A stretch of 64,000 bases of DNA from an uncultured Hyphomonas sp. (GTDB lineage: Bacteria > Pseudomonadota > Alphaproteobacteria > Caulobacterales > Hyphomonadaceae). The DNA is taken from contig NZ_OY782759.1 in NCBI RefSeq assembly GCF_963678195.1, positions 3,100,001 to 3,164,000 of the forward strand, written 5' to 3'. Position numbers and translations under genes: made by a program. This document shows, one piece after another, positions 25,621 to 33,765 of this stretch. The notes under the pieces were generated by a model that saw only the letters and a program-made list of their open reading frames with translations, ran no database searches and was not told where the DNA came from. How positions within the stretch are numbered: position 1 is the first letter of the stretch; each line of letters opens with the position of its first letter.

Positions 25621-26817
25621 TTAGCGCGACGGTAAGTCCAGTTTCAGTTGGTCGTTCCTGATAACAGTGTCAACTGCGGCCAGCCGCGCGAGGCGGGCAA
25701 GTTCGGCCTCCAGCCGCGCGTCCCGGGCCCCGGTCCAGACGACGCCCGGTTCCGGCCAGACCTGTTCCAGCGTCAGCGTTCCGGCCGCCCGGTCGGCTTT
25801 CACCTCCACCCGGCCGACCATCCGGTCCCCTTCCAGAAGCGGATAGACATAATAGCCCCAGCGGCGTTTGGCCGCCGGGACGAAGATCTCGATCCGGTAG
25901 TCGAAGCCGAACAGGCGCTGCAGGCGGGCGCGGGCGCGGATGACCGGATCGAACGGGTTCAGGATTCGCAGGCGCGTGGTTGGCGCCGGGGCTGCCGCCA
26001 GCCGGGCCTCGATGTCTGCCGGGGCAAGGGCAGCCGTCCATTTGCCGTCCGCGCCTTCGATCCGCACGGGCACGAGGCCTGTCTGCCGGGCCGCCCAGTC
26101 CTTCACTTCGGCCAGATCCGCCGCGTCCCAGAAGCGCTGGATATCCCCTTCCGTGCCGAAGGCCAGCCGGGCGAGTGCCTCGCGGCAAAGCCAGTCCACC
26201 TGTTCATGGTCCGGCGGCTCATCTTCCCGGTGGTGGGCGGGAATGACCCGTTCGGTGAGGTCGTAGAATTTGGTGAAATTCTCCCGGTGCGAGGTCGACA
26301 GCTCCCCGGCATACCACATGTAATCAAGCGCCAGCTTGTGCGGCGGGCGGCGCCACATCTCGCGCGGGCCTTTGACTTTCGTGTCGAACGCCTTGGTGCT
26401 GAGCGGGCCTTCTTCGCGGATGCGCTCCACCAGGTGCGCGCGGCCATCCTCGTCCAGCATGCCGCGATGCCATTCCCAGCCGCGGACTTTCGCCTCCAGC
26501 CGGCGGAACTGGCGGCGCCAGTTGGAATAGAACTCTATCGGAATGACCGAGGCGTCATGGGTGAAATGCTCGAAGATCCCGCGGTCCTTGCGCATCAGCC
26601 GGTCCAGCATGGGTTCGCGATAATTCTGATTGCGCGACCAGAGAATATGATGATGCGCGCGGGAGACGACACGGATCGAATCGAGCTGGACGAAGCCGAG
26701 GCCGCGGATCATGGCGGACAGGTCCAGCGGCCCGGTCGGGGTTGCCGACAGGCCCTGCGCATGCAGCCAGAGACGCCGTGCATCCCGGTTGCGGATTTCG
26801 AGCGGTGCCCGGCTCAT
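25621..26817 (-). CDS. YcaQ/AlkX-type DNA glycosylase (winged-helix)
   Basis: A 398-residue protein of the YcaQ (HTH_42) family. E. coli YcaQ unhooks interstrand crosslinks and removes alkylated bases. Visible family features are ARRLWLHAQGLS, LGFVQLDSIRVVSRAHHHILWSR (with the QxD-type catalytic motif as QLD), FEHFTHDASVIP and RRFRRLEAKVRGW. The C-terminal part DFLW-like region reads FNPFDPVIRARARLQRLFGFDY. I prefer ATG 26817 to TTG 26832, which overlaps the previous gene. It sits directly behind ogt, another alkylation-repair gene, which supports a joint role in repair of alkylated DNA. Confidence 0.85.
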   Translation of the reverse strand: MSRAPLEIRNRDARRLWLHAQGLSATPTGPLDLSAMIRGLGFVQLDSIRVVSRAHHHILWSRNQNYREPMLDRLMRKDRGIFEHFTHDASVIPIEFYSNWRRQFRRLEAKVRGWEWHRGMLDEDGRAHLVERIREEGPLSTKAFDTKVKGPREMWRRPPHKLALDYMWYAGELSTSHRENFTKFYDLTERVIPAHHREDEPPDHEQVDWLCREALARLAFGTEGDIQRFWDAADLAEVKDWAARQTGLVPVRIEGADGKWTAALAPADIEARLAAAPAPTTRLRILNPFDPVIRARARLQRLFGFDYRIEIFVPAAKRRWGYYVYPLLEGDRMVGRVEVKADRAAGTLTLEQVWPEPGVVWTGARDARLEAELARLARLAAVDTVIRNDQLKLDLPSR

Positions 26818-26824
26818 TCGTATC

Positions 26825-27373
26825 TCACTCAAACAGTTTCAGCTGGCCGCCATCGGGATAAACACCCTCCCGCGCCAGCAAGGCCTTCTTGGTGAGCATA
26901 CCACCCGGCGCGGAAAATCCACCCAGCCAGCCATTGGCGCCCAGCACCCGGTGGCACGGCACAATCACCGGCCAGGAATTGCGCCCCATGGCCGTACCGA
27001 TGGCCTGCGCCCCGTTCGGCCGGCCAACAGCGGCGGCAAGCTCGCCATAGGTGACCGTCTGACCCCATGGCACTTTGCGCAGCGCCTCATAGGCCGCCCG
27101 CTCAAACGCGGAATGGCGTTTCATGTCCAGCCGCAATCCGTCAAAGCCAGTGGGCCGGCCGGACAGGAACGTCTTCAGATCTGCAATGACCTCAACGATT
27201 TCCGGCGGCACGTCCGCCGCCTTCACCTTTTTCGCACCCTGAAGAGTCAGACGTGCGAGGCTGCCTTCCGGGTCAGCGCCGGGCAATTGCACACCGGTCA
27301 CCCCCGCCTCGGTCCAGGCAAGGCCGCAGCGGCCGATCGCGGTCCTGAACTCGAATGCCCACTCCTCCAGCAT
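26825..27373 (-). CDS. ogt: Methylated-DNA-protein cysteine methyltransferase
   Basis: Suicide repair protein that moves a methyl group from O6-methylguanine to its own Cys. The active-site motif is IVPCHRVLG, preceded by the helix-turn-helix segment VPWGQTVTYGELAAAVGRP and the arginine-finger region NGAQAIGTAMGRN. The N-terminal domain starts EWAFEFRTAIGRCGLAW. From Met 27373 it is 182 residues; Met 27409 would add twelve hydrophobic residues and neither start has a good ribosome-binding site. It follows the hydrolase gene and precedes the YcaQ-type gene by 7 bp. An AlkA/Ada fusion is absent. Confidence 0.88.
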   Translation of the reverse strand: MLEEWAFEFRTAIGRCGLAWTEAGVTGVQLPGADPEGSLARLTLQGAKKVKAADVPPEIVEVIADLKTFLSGRPTGFDGLRLDMKRHSAFERAAYEALRKVPWGQTVTYGELAAAVGRPNGAQAIGTAMGRNSWPVIVPCHRVLGANGWLGGFSAPGGMLTKKALLAREGVYPDGGQLKLFE

Positions 27374-27431
27374 ACAGAGGAGGATTGCCAGTCTGAGGCG
27401 TAAGTCCATCCCTGCCCGGACCAAATCATGA

Positions 27432-28316
27432 TCAGGTAAGGTGTTTTGCAAAGAAATTGAGCGTCCGGCTCCAGGCGAGCGCCGCTGCATCCGCATCATA
27501 GCGGGACGTCGTATCATTGTGGAAGCCATGGTTCACGCCCTTATAGAGGTAGACCTCATAGGGTTTGCCCGCCGCATTCAGCGCATCCTGATAGTTTGGC
27601 CAGCCTGCATTGACCCTGTTGTCCAGTCCGGCGAGATGGATCTGTAGCGGCACGTCCAGCTTTGCGGCATCCTCCGTGCTCGGCCAACCGCCATAATACG
27701 GCACGGAACAGGACAGCCAGGGCTGTCTGACCGCCATAAGATTGGTGATCGCCCCGCCGAAACAGAAGCCGGTGATGCCGACCTTGCGATTGGTCGCCTC
27801 ATGGTCGCGCAGGAATTCTGCCCCGGCCATGAAATCGGCCAGCATTTTCCCGCTGTCGCGCTGGGCCTGCAGGGCGCGGCCATCATCGTCATTGCCGGGA
27901 TAACCGCCCAGCGGATAGAGTGCATCCGGCGCAAAGGCGATATAACCGGCTTTCGCCGCGCGGCGGGCGACATCCTTGATGTGTGGGTTGAGCCCCCGGT
28001 TCTCGTGCACGACCAGAACGCCGGGCCGGACCGCGCCGCCTGCGGGACGCACGAGATAGCCGGCCATCTCACCTGCCCCATCGGGGGAGGTGTAGGTGAC
28101 CATTTCAGCATCCAGACCGACATCGCCTTCAGACGTCTGCTGTTTCGAATAGTCCGGCATCACACAGGCGGCGAGCGAGGCGACGCTTAGTCCGCCAACG
28201 GCATACTTCCCGAGCCCCTCGAAAAAGCCCCGGCGTGACAGATGGCCATGGCAATATTGGTCGTACAGGTCGAAGACTCCCTGAGGGATGTCTGCCGGTT
28301 TCATGTCGTCTGCCAT
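27432..28316 (-). CDS. Dienelactone-hydrolase-family protein, probable Tat-exported lipoprotein
   Basis: A 294-residue alpha/beta-hydrolase of the YghX type. The nucleophile Cys is in GFCFGGA, and the His in KGVNHGFHND. The N-terminus has a Tat-like motif SRRGFF at about residues 27-32 followed by GLGKYAVGGLSVASLAAC; the last residues are also a lipobox, so it may be a Tat-exported lipoprotein. ATG 28316 has AGGAGG 8-13 bases upstream. Substrate is unknown; dienelactone is only the family name. It lies between rimI and ogt in the minus-strand series but is separated from rimI by 111 bp and a hairpin, so it probably has its own promoter. Confidence 0.85.
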   Translation of the reverse strand: MADDMKPADIPQGVFDLYDQYCHGHLSRRGFFEGLGKYAVGGLSVASLAACVMPDYSKQQTSEGDVGLDAEMVTYTSPDGAGEMAGYLVRPAGGAVRPGVLVVHENRGLNPHIKDVARRAAKAGYIAFAPDALYPLGGYPGNDDDGRALQAQRDSGKMLADFMAGAEFLRDHEATNRKVGITGFCFGGAITNLMAVRQPWLSCSVPYYGGWPSTEDAAKLDVPLQIHLAGLDNRVNAGWPNYQDALNAAGKPYEVYLYKGVNHGFHNDTTSRYDADAAALAWSRTLNFFAKHLT

Positions 28317-28401
28317 TGCGTATCCTCCTGCTGCTTAGGCGATCGTAGCGCGGCGGCTGGATTTGGATAGAGTTTTTGGAATCACGATCTTGTGGCAGCA
28401 G

Positions 28402-28425
28402 CCCCCTCCGTCTGACGGAGTGGGG
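28402..28425 (-). terminator. Palindromic hairpin between rimI and the dienelactone-hydrolase gene
   Basis: CTCCGTC and GACGGAG form a perfect inverted repeat with a one-base centre, flanked by CCCC and GGGG that extend the stem with one bulge. It lies just past the rimI stop. There is no T-run, so whether it terminates, pauses or only protects the transcript end is uncertain. Confidence 0.35.
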
Positions 28426-28427
28426 AA

Positions 28428-28883
28428 TTACAAACCCATATTCCGCGACATCAGCACCGCATCGACCGGTACATCGCGCCCGGTCGTGTAGTAACGCGGG
28501 CGGCGGCCGTCCTCTGTAAAACCAAAGCTGCGATAGAGCGCGCGGGCCGGCGCATTGTCCTCGGCAACGTCAAGCGTGATACGGGAGACGCCCCGCTCGC
28601 CCAGCCGGTTGATGAGCGCGCCGATCAGTGTCGCAGCGAGGCCCCTGCGGCGTAGCTCCGGCTCTGTCGCGACGGTGAGAATGTCGCTTTCCCCGGCAAC
28701 GGCCTGCGCCATGACGAAGGCCGCGAGGTCTCCGTCCAGCTCCACGCCCAGTGTCAGGACGGATGTATCCAGCAACAGGCCACGGAACGACATCGCGCTC
28801 CATGGATCGTCAAAACAGCGCATATGCAGCTGGCTCATACGCCCCGCATCGTCTGCGCGCAGGACGAGCACCGGATGGGTCAC
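28428..28883 (-). CDS. rimI: Ribosomal-protein-alanine N-acetyltransferase-like GNAT protein
   Basis: A 151-residue GNAT acetyltransferase. The acetyl-CoA-binding motif reads VATEPELRRRGLAATLIGALI (R-R-x-G-L-A), then ITLDVAEDNAPARALYRSFGF and YYTTGRD, all typical of RimI. The start is GTG 28883, whose last two bases and next base overlap the tsaB stop (GTGA), so translation is coupled. The tsaB-rimI pair is a standard bacterial gene neighbourhood. RimI acetylates ribosomal protein S18 in E. coli, but members often have broader targets. Confidence 0.9.
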   Translation of the reverse strand: MTHPVLVLRADDAGRMSQLHMRCFDDPWSAMSFRGLLLDTSVLTLGVELDGDLAAFVMAQAVAGESDILTVATEPELRRRGLAATLIGALINRLGERGVSRITLDVAEDNAPARALYRSFGFTEDGRRPRYYTTGRDVPVDAVLMSRNMGL

Positions 28884-29524
28884 TTGCGCGGCTCCGGCAG
28901 GGTGGCATCCGGATCGCGGGCATAGACCGGGGACGGAGGATGCGCCGCCGGATCGAACTGGCCACCCTTGATGGCGGCGGTGATGGCGGAGGGCCGGAGC
29001 GGACGCAGGTCCAGTCTGTCTTTCAGGTCGCCCAGCGCATCGGCATTGTCCATGAAGATCGGCGCGTGGAAGCCTTCCAGCATGGGCAGCAGCTGTTCGA
29101 GGCGCAGCTCCAGCACGTCGGCAATCCCCTGCCCCTCGCTGATGCCCTGGATCCACCAGGTCTGGTCCGGCGGTCGTTTCTGACCGGCGAGGCAGCCCAT
29201 GACCGTGCCTTCCATGCCCGCGGGGATCGCGGCCTCAAGGCTGGTCACGCCGACGCAGGGCGCGCCCGTCACCAGCGACAGGCCGCGTGCATAGGCAACG
29301 CCGATGCGGATGCCCGTAAAGCTGCCGGGGCCGGTGACAACGGCGATGCGGTCCACTTGTTCCAGCGTCACGCCCTGTTCGTCCAGCAGGCGCTGGACAA
29401 GAGCGGGCAGATGCTTGTCCTGGCCGCGCGCCATCACCTCACGCGCATCGGCAAGGATCTCACCGTCGCGCACAAGCGCCACGTCCATGGCGGTAAAAGC
29501 GGTGTTCAGCCCCAGAACCAGCAT
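28880..29524 (-). CDS. tsaB: tRNA threonylcarbamoyladenosine biosynthesis protein TsaB
   Basis: Works with TsaD and TsaE to put the N6-threonylcarbamoyl group on A37 of ANN-decoding tRNAs. The 214-residue protein has the ASKHA start VLGLNTAFTAMDVALV and the conserved GPGSFTGIRIGVAYARGLSL. ATG 29524 is followed by rimI at a GTGA overlap. It lacks metal-binding residues, as TsaB should, being the scaffold partner. TsaD and TsaE are not in this window. The 12-bp gap to the nitroreductase gene upstream indicates the same transcript. Confidence 0.93.
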   Translation of the reverse strand: MLVLGLNTAFTAMDVALVRDGEILADAREVMARGQDKHLPALVQRLLDEQGVTLEQVDRIAVVTGPGSFTGIRIGVAYARGLSLVTGAPCVGVTSLEAAIPAGMEGTVMGCLAGQKRPPDQTWWIQGISEGQGIADVLELRLEQLLPMLEGFHAPIFMDNADALGDLKDRLDLRPLRPSAITAAIKGGQFDPAAHPPSPVYARDPDATLPEPRK

Positions 29525-29536
29525 CGTCTTGCCCGC

Positions 29537-30136
29537 CTAGAGAACGCGGCAGGCCTCGTCGAAGGACAGGCGCGGCGAGCGGTCAAAGATGGTCGTGCGG
29601 TCGCCATGGCCGATATTGCAGATGAAGTTGGCTTTCCAGTTCTTCATCTCACCATCCTGGCTTTCGAAGAATTCCTTGTTCACCGCGTCCATGTCGAAGC
29701 CGGACATCGGGCCGCAATCGAGGCCGAGGGACCGGGCGGCCAGCATCAGATAGGCGCCCTGCAGCGTCCCGTTCCGGAAGGCGGTCTCTTCCTTGATATG
29801 ATGGAACCAGTCCTTCGCTTCCGGCGCATGCGGGAAGAGTTGCGGGATCTTCTCGTGGAACTCCATGTCATAGGCAATGATCACCGTCCACGGAGCTTTC
29901 TGCGTCTTTTCGCGATTGCCTTCCGACATCAGCGGCACAAGGCGCGCCTTGCCTTCTTCGGAACTGACGAAAACAAACCGCGCCGGGGAATTGTTGGCGC
30001 TGGTCGGGCCGAGCTTCGCAAGGTCATACACCGCGCGGATCAGCACTTCCGGCACATCTTCCTCGCGCCAGCCATTATAGGAGCGCGCGTCGCGGAAGAT
30101 CACATCCAGCGCATGGTCGTTCACGGGGTGGGCCAT
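29537..30136 (-). CDS. RutE/HadB-like nitroreductase (malonic-semialdehyde-reductase type)
   Basis: FMN-dependent NAD(P)H reductase of 199 residues. Family marks include IFRDARSYNGW, KLGPTSANNSPARFVFV (the FMN-binding TSANNSP motif) and GFDMDAVNKEFF. It closely resembles the RutE group, which reduces malonic semialdehyde to 3-hydroxypropionate in uracil degradation. No other rut gene is nearby, so that role is doubtful here; it may act on other aldehydes or quinones. I chose ATG 30136 with AGGA upstream; the longer frame to 30193 adds a basic leader foreign to the family. Confidence 0.85.
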   Translation of the reverse strand: MAHPVNDHALDVIFRDARSYNGWREEDVPEVLIRAVYDLAKLGPTSANNSPARFVFVSSEEGKARLVPLMSEGNREKTQKAPWTVIIAYDMEFHEKIPQLFPHAPEAKDWFHHIKEETAFRNGTLQGAYLMLAARSLGLDCGPMSGFDMDAVNKEFFESQDGEMKNWKANFICNIGHGDRTTIFDRSPRLSFDEACRVL

Positions 30137-30208
30137 CGGGGTAGTCCTTTTGCTTTTTGGGGATATGCGGCCGGTCTTCACGCGGGCCGTCAAAATGTCA
30201 GATCGAAC

Positions 30209-30787
30209 CTAGAGAACGGCCTCAACGGCCGTCACTTCCGGCACATAGGTCTTCAGCATGTTCTCAATGCCCTGCTTCAGCGTCATGGTCGATGACGGGC
30301 AGCCGGCACAGGCGCCGCGCATGGAGAGGTGAACAATGCCGGTGTCGGGTTCGAAGCGGTGGAAGATGATGTCGCCGCCATCCTGCGCCACGGCCGGGCG
30401 GACACGCGTCTCGATCAGCTCACGGATCTCCTCGACGATCTCGGCCGCTTCGCCCTCATAGGTCACATCGGCCTCGGCAGAGGCGGACGGTTCGGCGCCG
30501 TCTTCCACGACCGGCAGGCCGGCCATGTAGTGATCCATGATCGCGGCCAGAACCATCGGCTTCACATGCCGCCAGTCCTTGTCTTCGGCCTTGTTGATCG
30601 ACACGAAGTCATTGCCGAGGAAGACACGCTCCACCCCGTCCACCTGGAACAGGGCGCGAGCCAGCAGGCTGATGCGGGCGCTTGCCACGTCCGGGAAATC
30701 GAACGGGCCGCGATCGCCTGCCACTTCATGTCCCGGCAGGAATTTGATCGTGTCGGGGTTGGGAGTCGGTTCGGTCTGGATGAACAT
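30209..30787 (-). CDS. Nfu-type iron-sulfur cluster carrier
   Basis: A 192-residue protein that carries and delivers 4Fe-4S clusters. The N-terminal Nfu_N domain begins MFIQTEPTPNPDTIKFLPG, and the C-terminal NifU-type domain has IETRVRPAVAQDGGDI and the cluster-binding CxxC in GACAGCPSSTMTLKQG. This two-domain layout is normal for alphaproteobacteria and mitochondrial NFU1. It precedes tsaB in the conserved series. No isc or suf assembly genes are in the window. Confidence 0.93.
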   Translation of the reverse strand: MFIQTEPTPNPDTIKFLPGHEVAGDRGPFDFPDVASARISLLARALFQVDGVERVFLGNDFVSINKAEDKDWRHVKPMVLAAIMDHYMAGLPVVEDGAEPSASAEADVTYEGEAAEIVEEIRELIETRVRPAVAQDGGDIIFHRFEPDTGIVHLSMRGACAGCPSSTMTLKQGIENMLKTYVPEVTAVEAVL

Positions 30788-30880
30788 CGCCGCCTGCCCT
30801 TTCTGTCTAAAGCTTCACCTGTGCCACAGATGGCGCGGGCGGGCGGACGTATCAAGGGCTGAACGGTTAAGCGGCTGGAC

Positions 30881-31942
30881 TTACTGGGCCGCGCCGGCGA
30901 CGGCCGGATCGAGCTGGGCCACTTCTTCCTCGGACGGCGGCAGCGGCTGTTCCAGGTATTCCGCCAGCTCTTCCGAGGTGCGCTGGGCATCGCGCAGGAA
31001 GAAGCCGAGGCTGGCGAGGTGGTTGGCCATGATGGCGCCATCGCCCTTCTGGTTGGAGACGACCAGCGGACGGATCTGCGCCGCACGGGTCCAGGCGGCT
31101 TCGGCCTTGTCATAGGCGGCCATGGTGGCGGTATCGGTCAGGCTGTCACGATCTGCCCGGCGGGCGGCCTTCAGCATCTGCAGGGCGATGTGGGCACGGG
31201 CCTTTGCGGCATAGAAGACGCGGATGTCCTGCTTGGAGGCGGGCCAGCCGGTCGGTTCCTGATAGATCTGGGTGGAGAGGTCGTCCTGGTCGGCAATGGC
31301 CCAGCCGGCAAACATGCGGGCTTCCTCAGCGGCCAGCACCCGGCGGTCTGCCACTTTGACCAGGCCGCGGCTGGCGCGCGAATCGAACCGGTTCAGCGCT
31401 TCGGCGGCGGCGGTCATGCGGGGGCGCATGTCTTCGCCCGGGATACCATCCAGAAGGCGGGAGGCGGCGATGAGGTCTGTATCCGGCTCGCCATTCTCGT
31501 CCGGCACAGCGGCAGCCGCCATGCGGGTAAATTCGGAGAGGCCATCAGCGGTGGCCTCCTGCCAGGCCGGCATGGCGGTCAGGCGGGCCTGGGGATGCCA
31601 GTTCGGCTTGTCGTCGGCCCAGCCCTTCCCTTCCAGCTCGCGCGCAATCTTGGTGATGGCGATGCCAGCTTCCGGAAAGGCCCATGTCTGGCCATCGGCG
31701 AAGACGATGTCGGAATCGTCGATCTTGTGGGACATCACCACCGAGAACGGATAGGCGCCGACCAGCGCGAAGAGCAGGCTCAGCTTGAAAAGGAAAATCG
31801 TGCGGCGCCAGAAGCCGCGGAAGAAATACATGATCGGGTGAGGCTCGGCCTCGTCCAGTTCACGCAGGTGTTCTTCGGACACCTCATTCGGATCTGGTCC
31901 CTCTTCAAGATAGGCAGCGTGCAAGCGGCTGTCGAAGGCCAT
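30881..31942 (-). CDS. Membrane-anchored protein, DUF2333-like
   Basis: A 353-residue protein with one membrane segment (FWRRTIFLFKLSLLFALVGAYPFSVVM, about residues 46-70) after an acidic N-terminus, so most of it should face the periplasm. The following part has KGWADDKPNWHPQARLTAMPAWQEA, Trp/Asn/Pro spacing like DUF2333 proteins, then long helices (ARMFAGWAIADQDD, RVFYAAKARAHIALQML). The C-terminal tail is rich in Glu and Pro. The family role is unknown. A CtrA-type site lies 67-81 bp upstream of the start. It is separated from nfu by 93 bp. Confidence 0.65.
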   Translation of the reverse strand: MAFDSRLHAAYLEEGPDPNEVSEEHLRELDEAEPHPIMYFFRGFWRRTIFLFKLSLLFALVGAYPFSVVMSHKIDDSDIVFADGQTWAFPEAGIAITKIARELEGKGWADDKPNWHPQARLTAMPAWQEATADGLSEFTRMAAAAVPDENGEPDTDLIAASRLLDGIPGEDMRPRMTAAAEALNRFDSRASRGLVKVADRRVLAAEEARMFAGWAIADQDDLSTQIYQEPTGWPASKQDIRVFYAAKARAHIALQMLKAARRADRDSLTDTATMAAYDKAEAAWTRAAQIRPLVVSNQKGDGAIMANHLASLGFFLRDAQRTSEELAEYLEQPLPPSEEEVAQLDPAVAGAAQ

Positions 31943-32008
31943 ACTCTACAAATCCCCGGCTCTGGCGCGGTGTTGCTTCCAAATCACTATGCTTTCAATT
32001 GTGGCATT

Positions 32009-32023
32009 TTAACAGGTCATTAA
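32009..32023 (-). promoter_or_regulatory. Candidate CtrA-binding site TTAA-N7-TTAA
   Basis: TTAACAGGTCATTAA is an exact match to the CtrA consensus, two TTAA half-sites seven bases apart. It lies in the 191-bp gap between the PCu(A)C gene and the DUF2333-like gene, 67-81 bp before the latter's start. A third TTAA follows at 32027-32030. CtrA is the cell-cycle master regulator of alphaproteobacteria; binding here is inferred from sequence only, and this short pattern can occur by chance. Confidence 0.5.
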
Positions 32024-32133
32024 CTGTTAAATGTCCGCAACCTGCAGGGCTTGCACGCAAAAGGCGCGCCAGAAGCGCCGGAGATGTTGATTTTAAAGGC
32101 AGACAGGGGCTGTCCGCAGTCGGATCAAGCGGC

Positions 32134-32592
32134 TCAGTCGCCGAGTCCCTTGACCTCTGCGCTGGTCACCACGGTCTGCGAGGTGCCATCCGAATCACGG
32201 AATTCGAGAGACAGATCGACCGTGTCGCCCTCGGCGATGTTCGGGTCGAGGCCAAACAGCATGAGGTGATTGCCGCCGCGCTGAAGCACGATGGGATCGC
32301 CTTCGGATGCGGTGAAGCTGTCGACCTGGCGCATCTGCATGACGCCGTCTTCCATCGTCATCGTGTGCAGCTCGACCCGGTCAGCAATATCGGTCGAGGC
32401 ACCGACCAGCTCTACCGGCGCGCCGGTGACATAGGCCATCAGGCCGCCACCCGCGACGTCGCGGCCCGCGGCCGGCTTGATGACGAAAGCATCCTTCACT
32501 TCAATCACGGACTCGCCAGCGGGGGCTTCGGCCGGGCCGGAACAGGCAGCAAGCAGCACGGCAGCAGCGGGAATGAGAGCGCGAAACAGCAT
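32134..32592 (-). CDS. PCu(A)C periplasmic copper chaperone
   Basis: A 152-residue envelope protein with a lipoprotein-type signal (MLFRALIPAAAVLLAAC). The PCu(A)C copper-binding pattern is visible: His and Met in VELHTMTMEDGVMQM, and a later His-x-Met in GGNHLMLFGL. Such proteins carry Cu(I) in the periplasm and can help load the Cu(A) site of cytochrome oxidase. I chose ATG 32592 (AAGGA upstream); the frame extends to 32622. No SenC/Sco or oxidase gene is adjacent. It is an isolated gene in the trpS-nfu interval. Confidence 0.9.
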   Translation of the reverse strand: MLFRALIPAAAVLLAACSGPAEAPAGESVIEVKDAFVIKPAAGRDVAGGGLMAYVTGAPVELVGASTDIADRVELHTMTMEDGVMQMRQVDSFTASEGDPIVLQRGGNHLMLFGLDPNIAEGDTVDLSLEFRDSDGTSQTVVTSAEVKGLGD

Positions 32593-32700
32593 GGAGCACA
32601 TCCTTTCAGAACTGATGAGCAAGTCGTAACCCGGCCGCCGGACGGGTCAATGTGCCGGAATGGCACGCCCGCCCGTCAGCCAGGTATTTGGGTCGAGGCC

Positions 32701-33741
32701 TCAGGGCCGCCAGTACCCGACAGCGCGGCGCACCTCTTCCATGATCGGCGCGGCAATGGCATCTGCCCGCTCTGCCCCGTCCTTCAGGATCCCGTCGATG
32801 CCGGATTGGTCTGCGAGGATGTCGCGATAGCGCTGGGTGATCGGCGCCAGATGGTCGACCATCACATCGGCCAGCGCCGGCTTGAATACGCCGAAGCCCT
32901 TGCCGCCATATTCGGCCAGGACCTGCTCGGTCGTCAGCCCGCTCACGGCGGAATAGATGCCGACGAGATTCTCGACTTCCGGACGCCCTTTCAGGCCTTC
33001 CACTTCGGACGGCATGTCGCCTTCCAGATCGGTCTTGGCCTTCTTGATCTTCTTGGCGATAAGGTCAGCATCGTCGACCAGATTGATGCGCGACAGATCC
33101 GACGGGTCGGACTTGGACATCTTCTTTGTGCCGTCCTTCAGGCTCATGATCCGCGCGCCGGGGCCCTTGATCAGCGGTTCCGGCAGCGGGAAGAAGCCCG
33201 GCACATCGTATTCGCGGTTAAAGCGGTCGGCGATGTCACGGCTGAGTTCGAGGTGCTGCTTCTGGTCCTCGCCCACCGGCACATGCGTGGCCTTGTAGGC
33301 CAGGATGTCCGCCGCCTGCAGGACCGGATAGGTGAAGAGGCCCACAGAAGCCCGCTCGGCGTCCTTGCCGGCCTTGTCCTTGAACTGGGTCATCCGCTCG
33401 ACCCAGCCCATGCGGGCGACACAGTTGAACACCCAGGCGAGTTCAGCATGGGCAGGCACGGAAGACTGGGCGTAGACGATCGATGTCTTCGGGTCGATGC
33501 CGCACGCGATGAAGGCCGCTGCGATCTGGCGGGTCTGGTCGGCCAGCACGCCCTTCTCCACCGGCATGGTGATGGCGTGCATGTCGACGACCGCATAGAC
33601 GCAATCCCAGCCATCATTCTGGAGGTCGACGAACTTCTTCAGCGCGCCGAGATAGTTGCCGAGGTGGAGGTTACCGGTCGGCTGGATACCAGAGAAGACC
33701 CGCTGGGGGCCGGTGTATTCGGGTGTGTTCGTGTCAGTCAT
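32701..33741 (-). CDS. trpS: Tryptophanyl-tRNA synthetase
   Basis: Class I aminoacyl-tRNA synthetase of 346 residues charging tRNA-Trp. The HIGH-type motif is [12 protein letters not shown] near residue 20, and the KMSKS motif is [10 protein letters not shown] near 205. The tryptophan-pocket [10 protein letters not shown] segment is [20 protein letters not shown] 33741 is the likely start; a TTG two codons upstream is also in frame. It lies 24 bp after murJ and is part of the glnD-murJ-trpS series. No T-box is present, as expected for a proteobacterium. Confidence 0.97.
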   Translation of the reverse strand: MTDTNTPEYTGPQRVFSGIQPTGNLHLGNYLGALKKFVDLQNDGWDCVYAVVDMHAITMPVEKGVLADQTRQIAAAFIACGIDPKTSIVYAQSSVPAHAELAWVFNCVARMGWVERMTQFKDKAGKDAERASVGLFTYPVLQAADILAYKATHVPVGEDQKQHLELSRDIADRFNREYDVPGFFPLPEPLIKGPGARIMSLKDGTKKMSKSDPSDLSRINLVDDADLIAKKIKKAKTDLEGDMPSEVEGLKGRPEVENLVGIYSAVSGLTTEQVLAEYGGKGFGVFKPALADVMVDHLAPITQRYRDILADQSGIDGILKDGAERADAIAAPIMEEVRRAVGYWRP

Positions 33742-33765
33742 GGCCAAGCGCTGTAGCCGATTTAC

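Noticed and set aside
31999-33756. Plus-strand open frame opposite trpS and the PCu(A)C gene
   Set aside because: It spans two well-supported minus-strand genes and their gap; it has no plausible start or protein-like composition.
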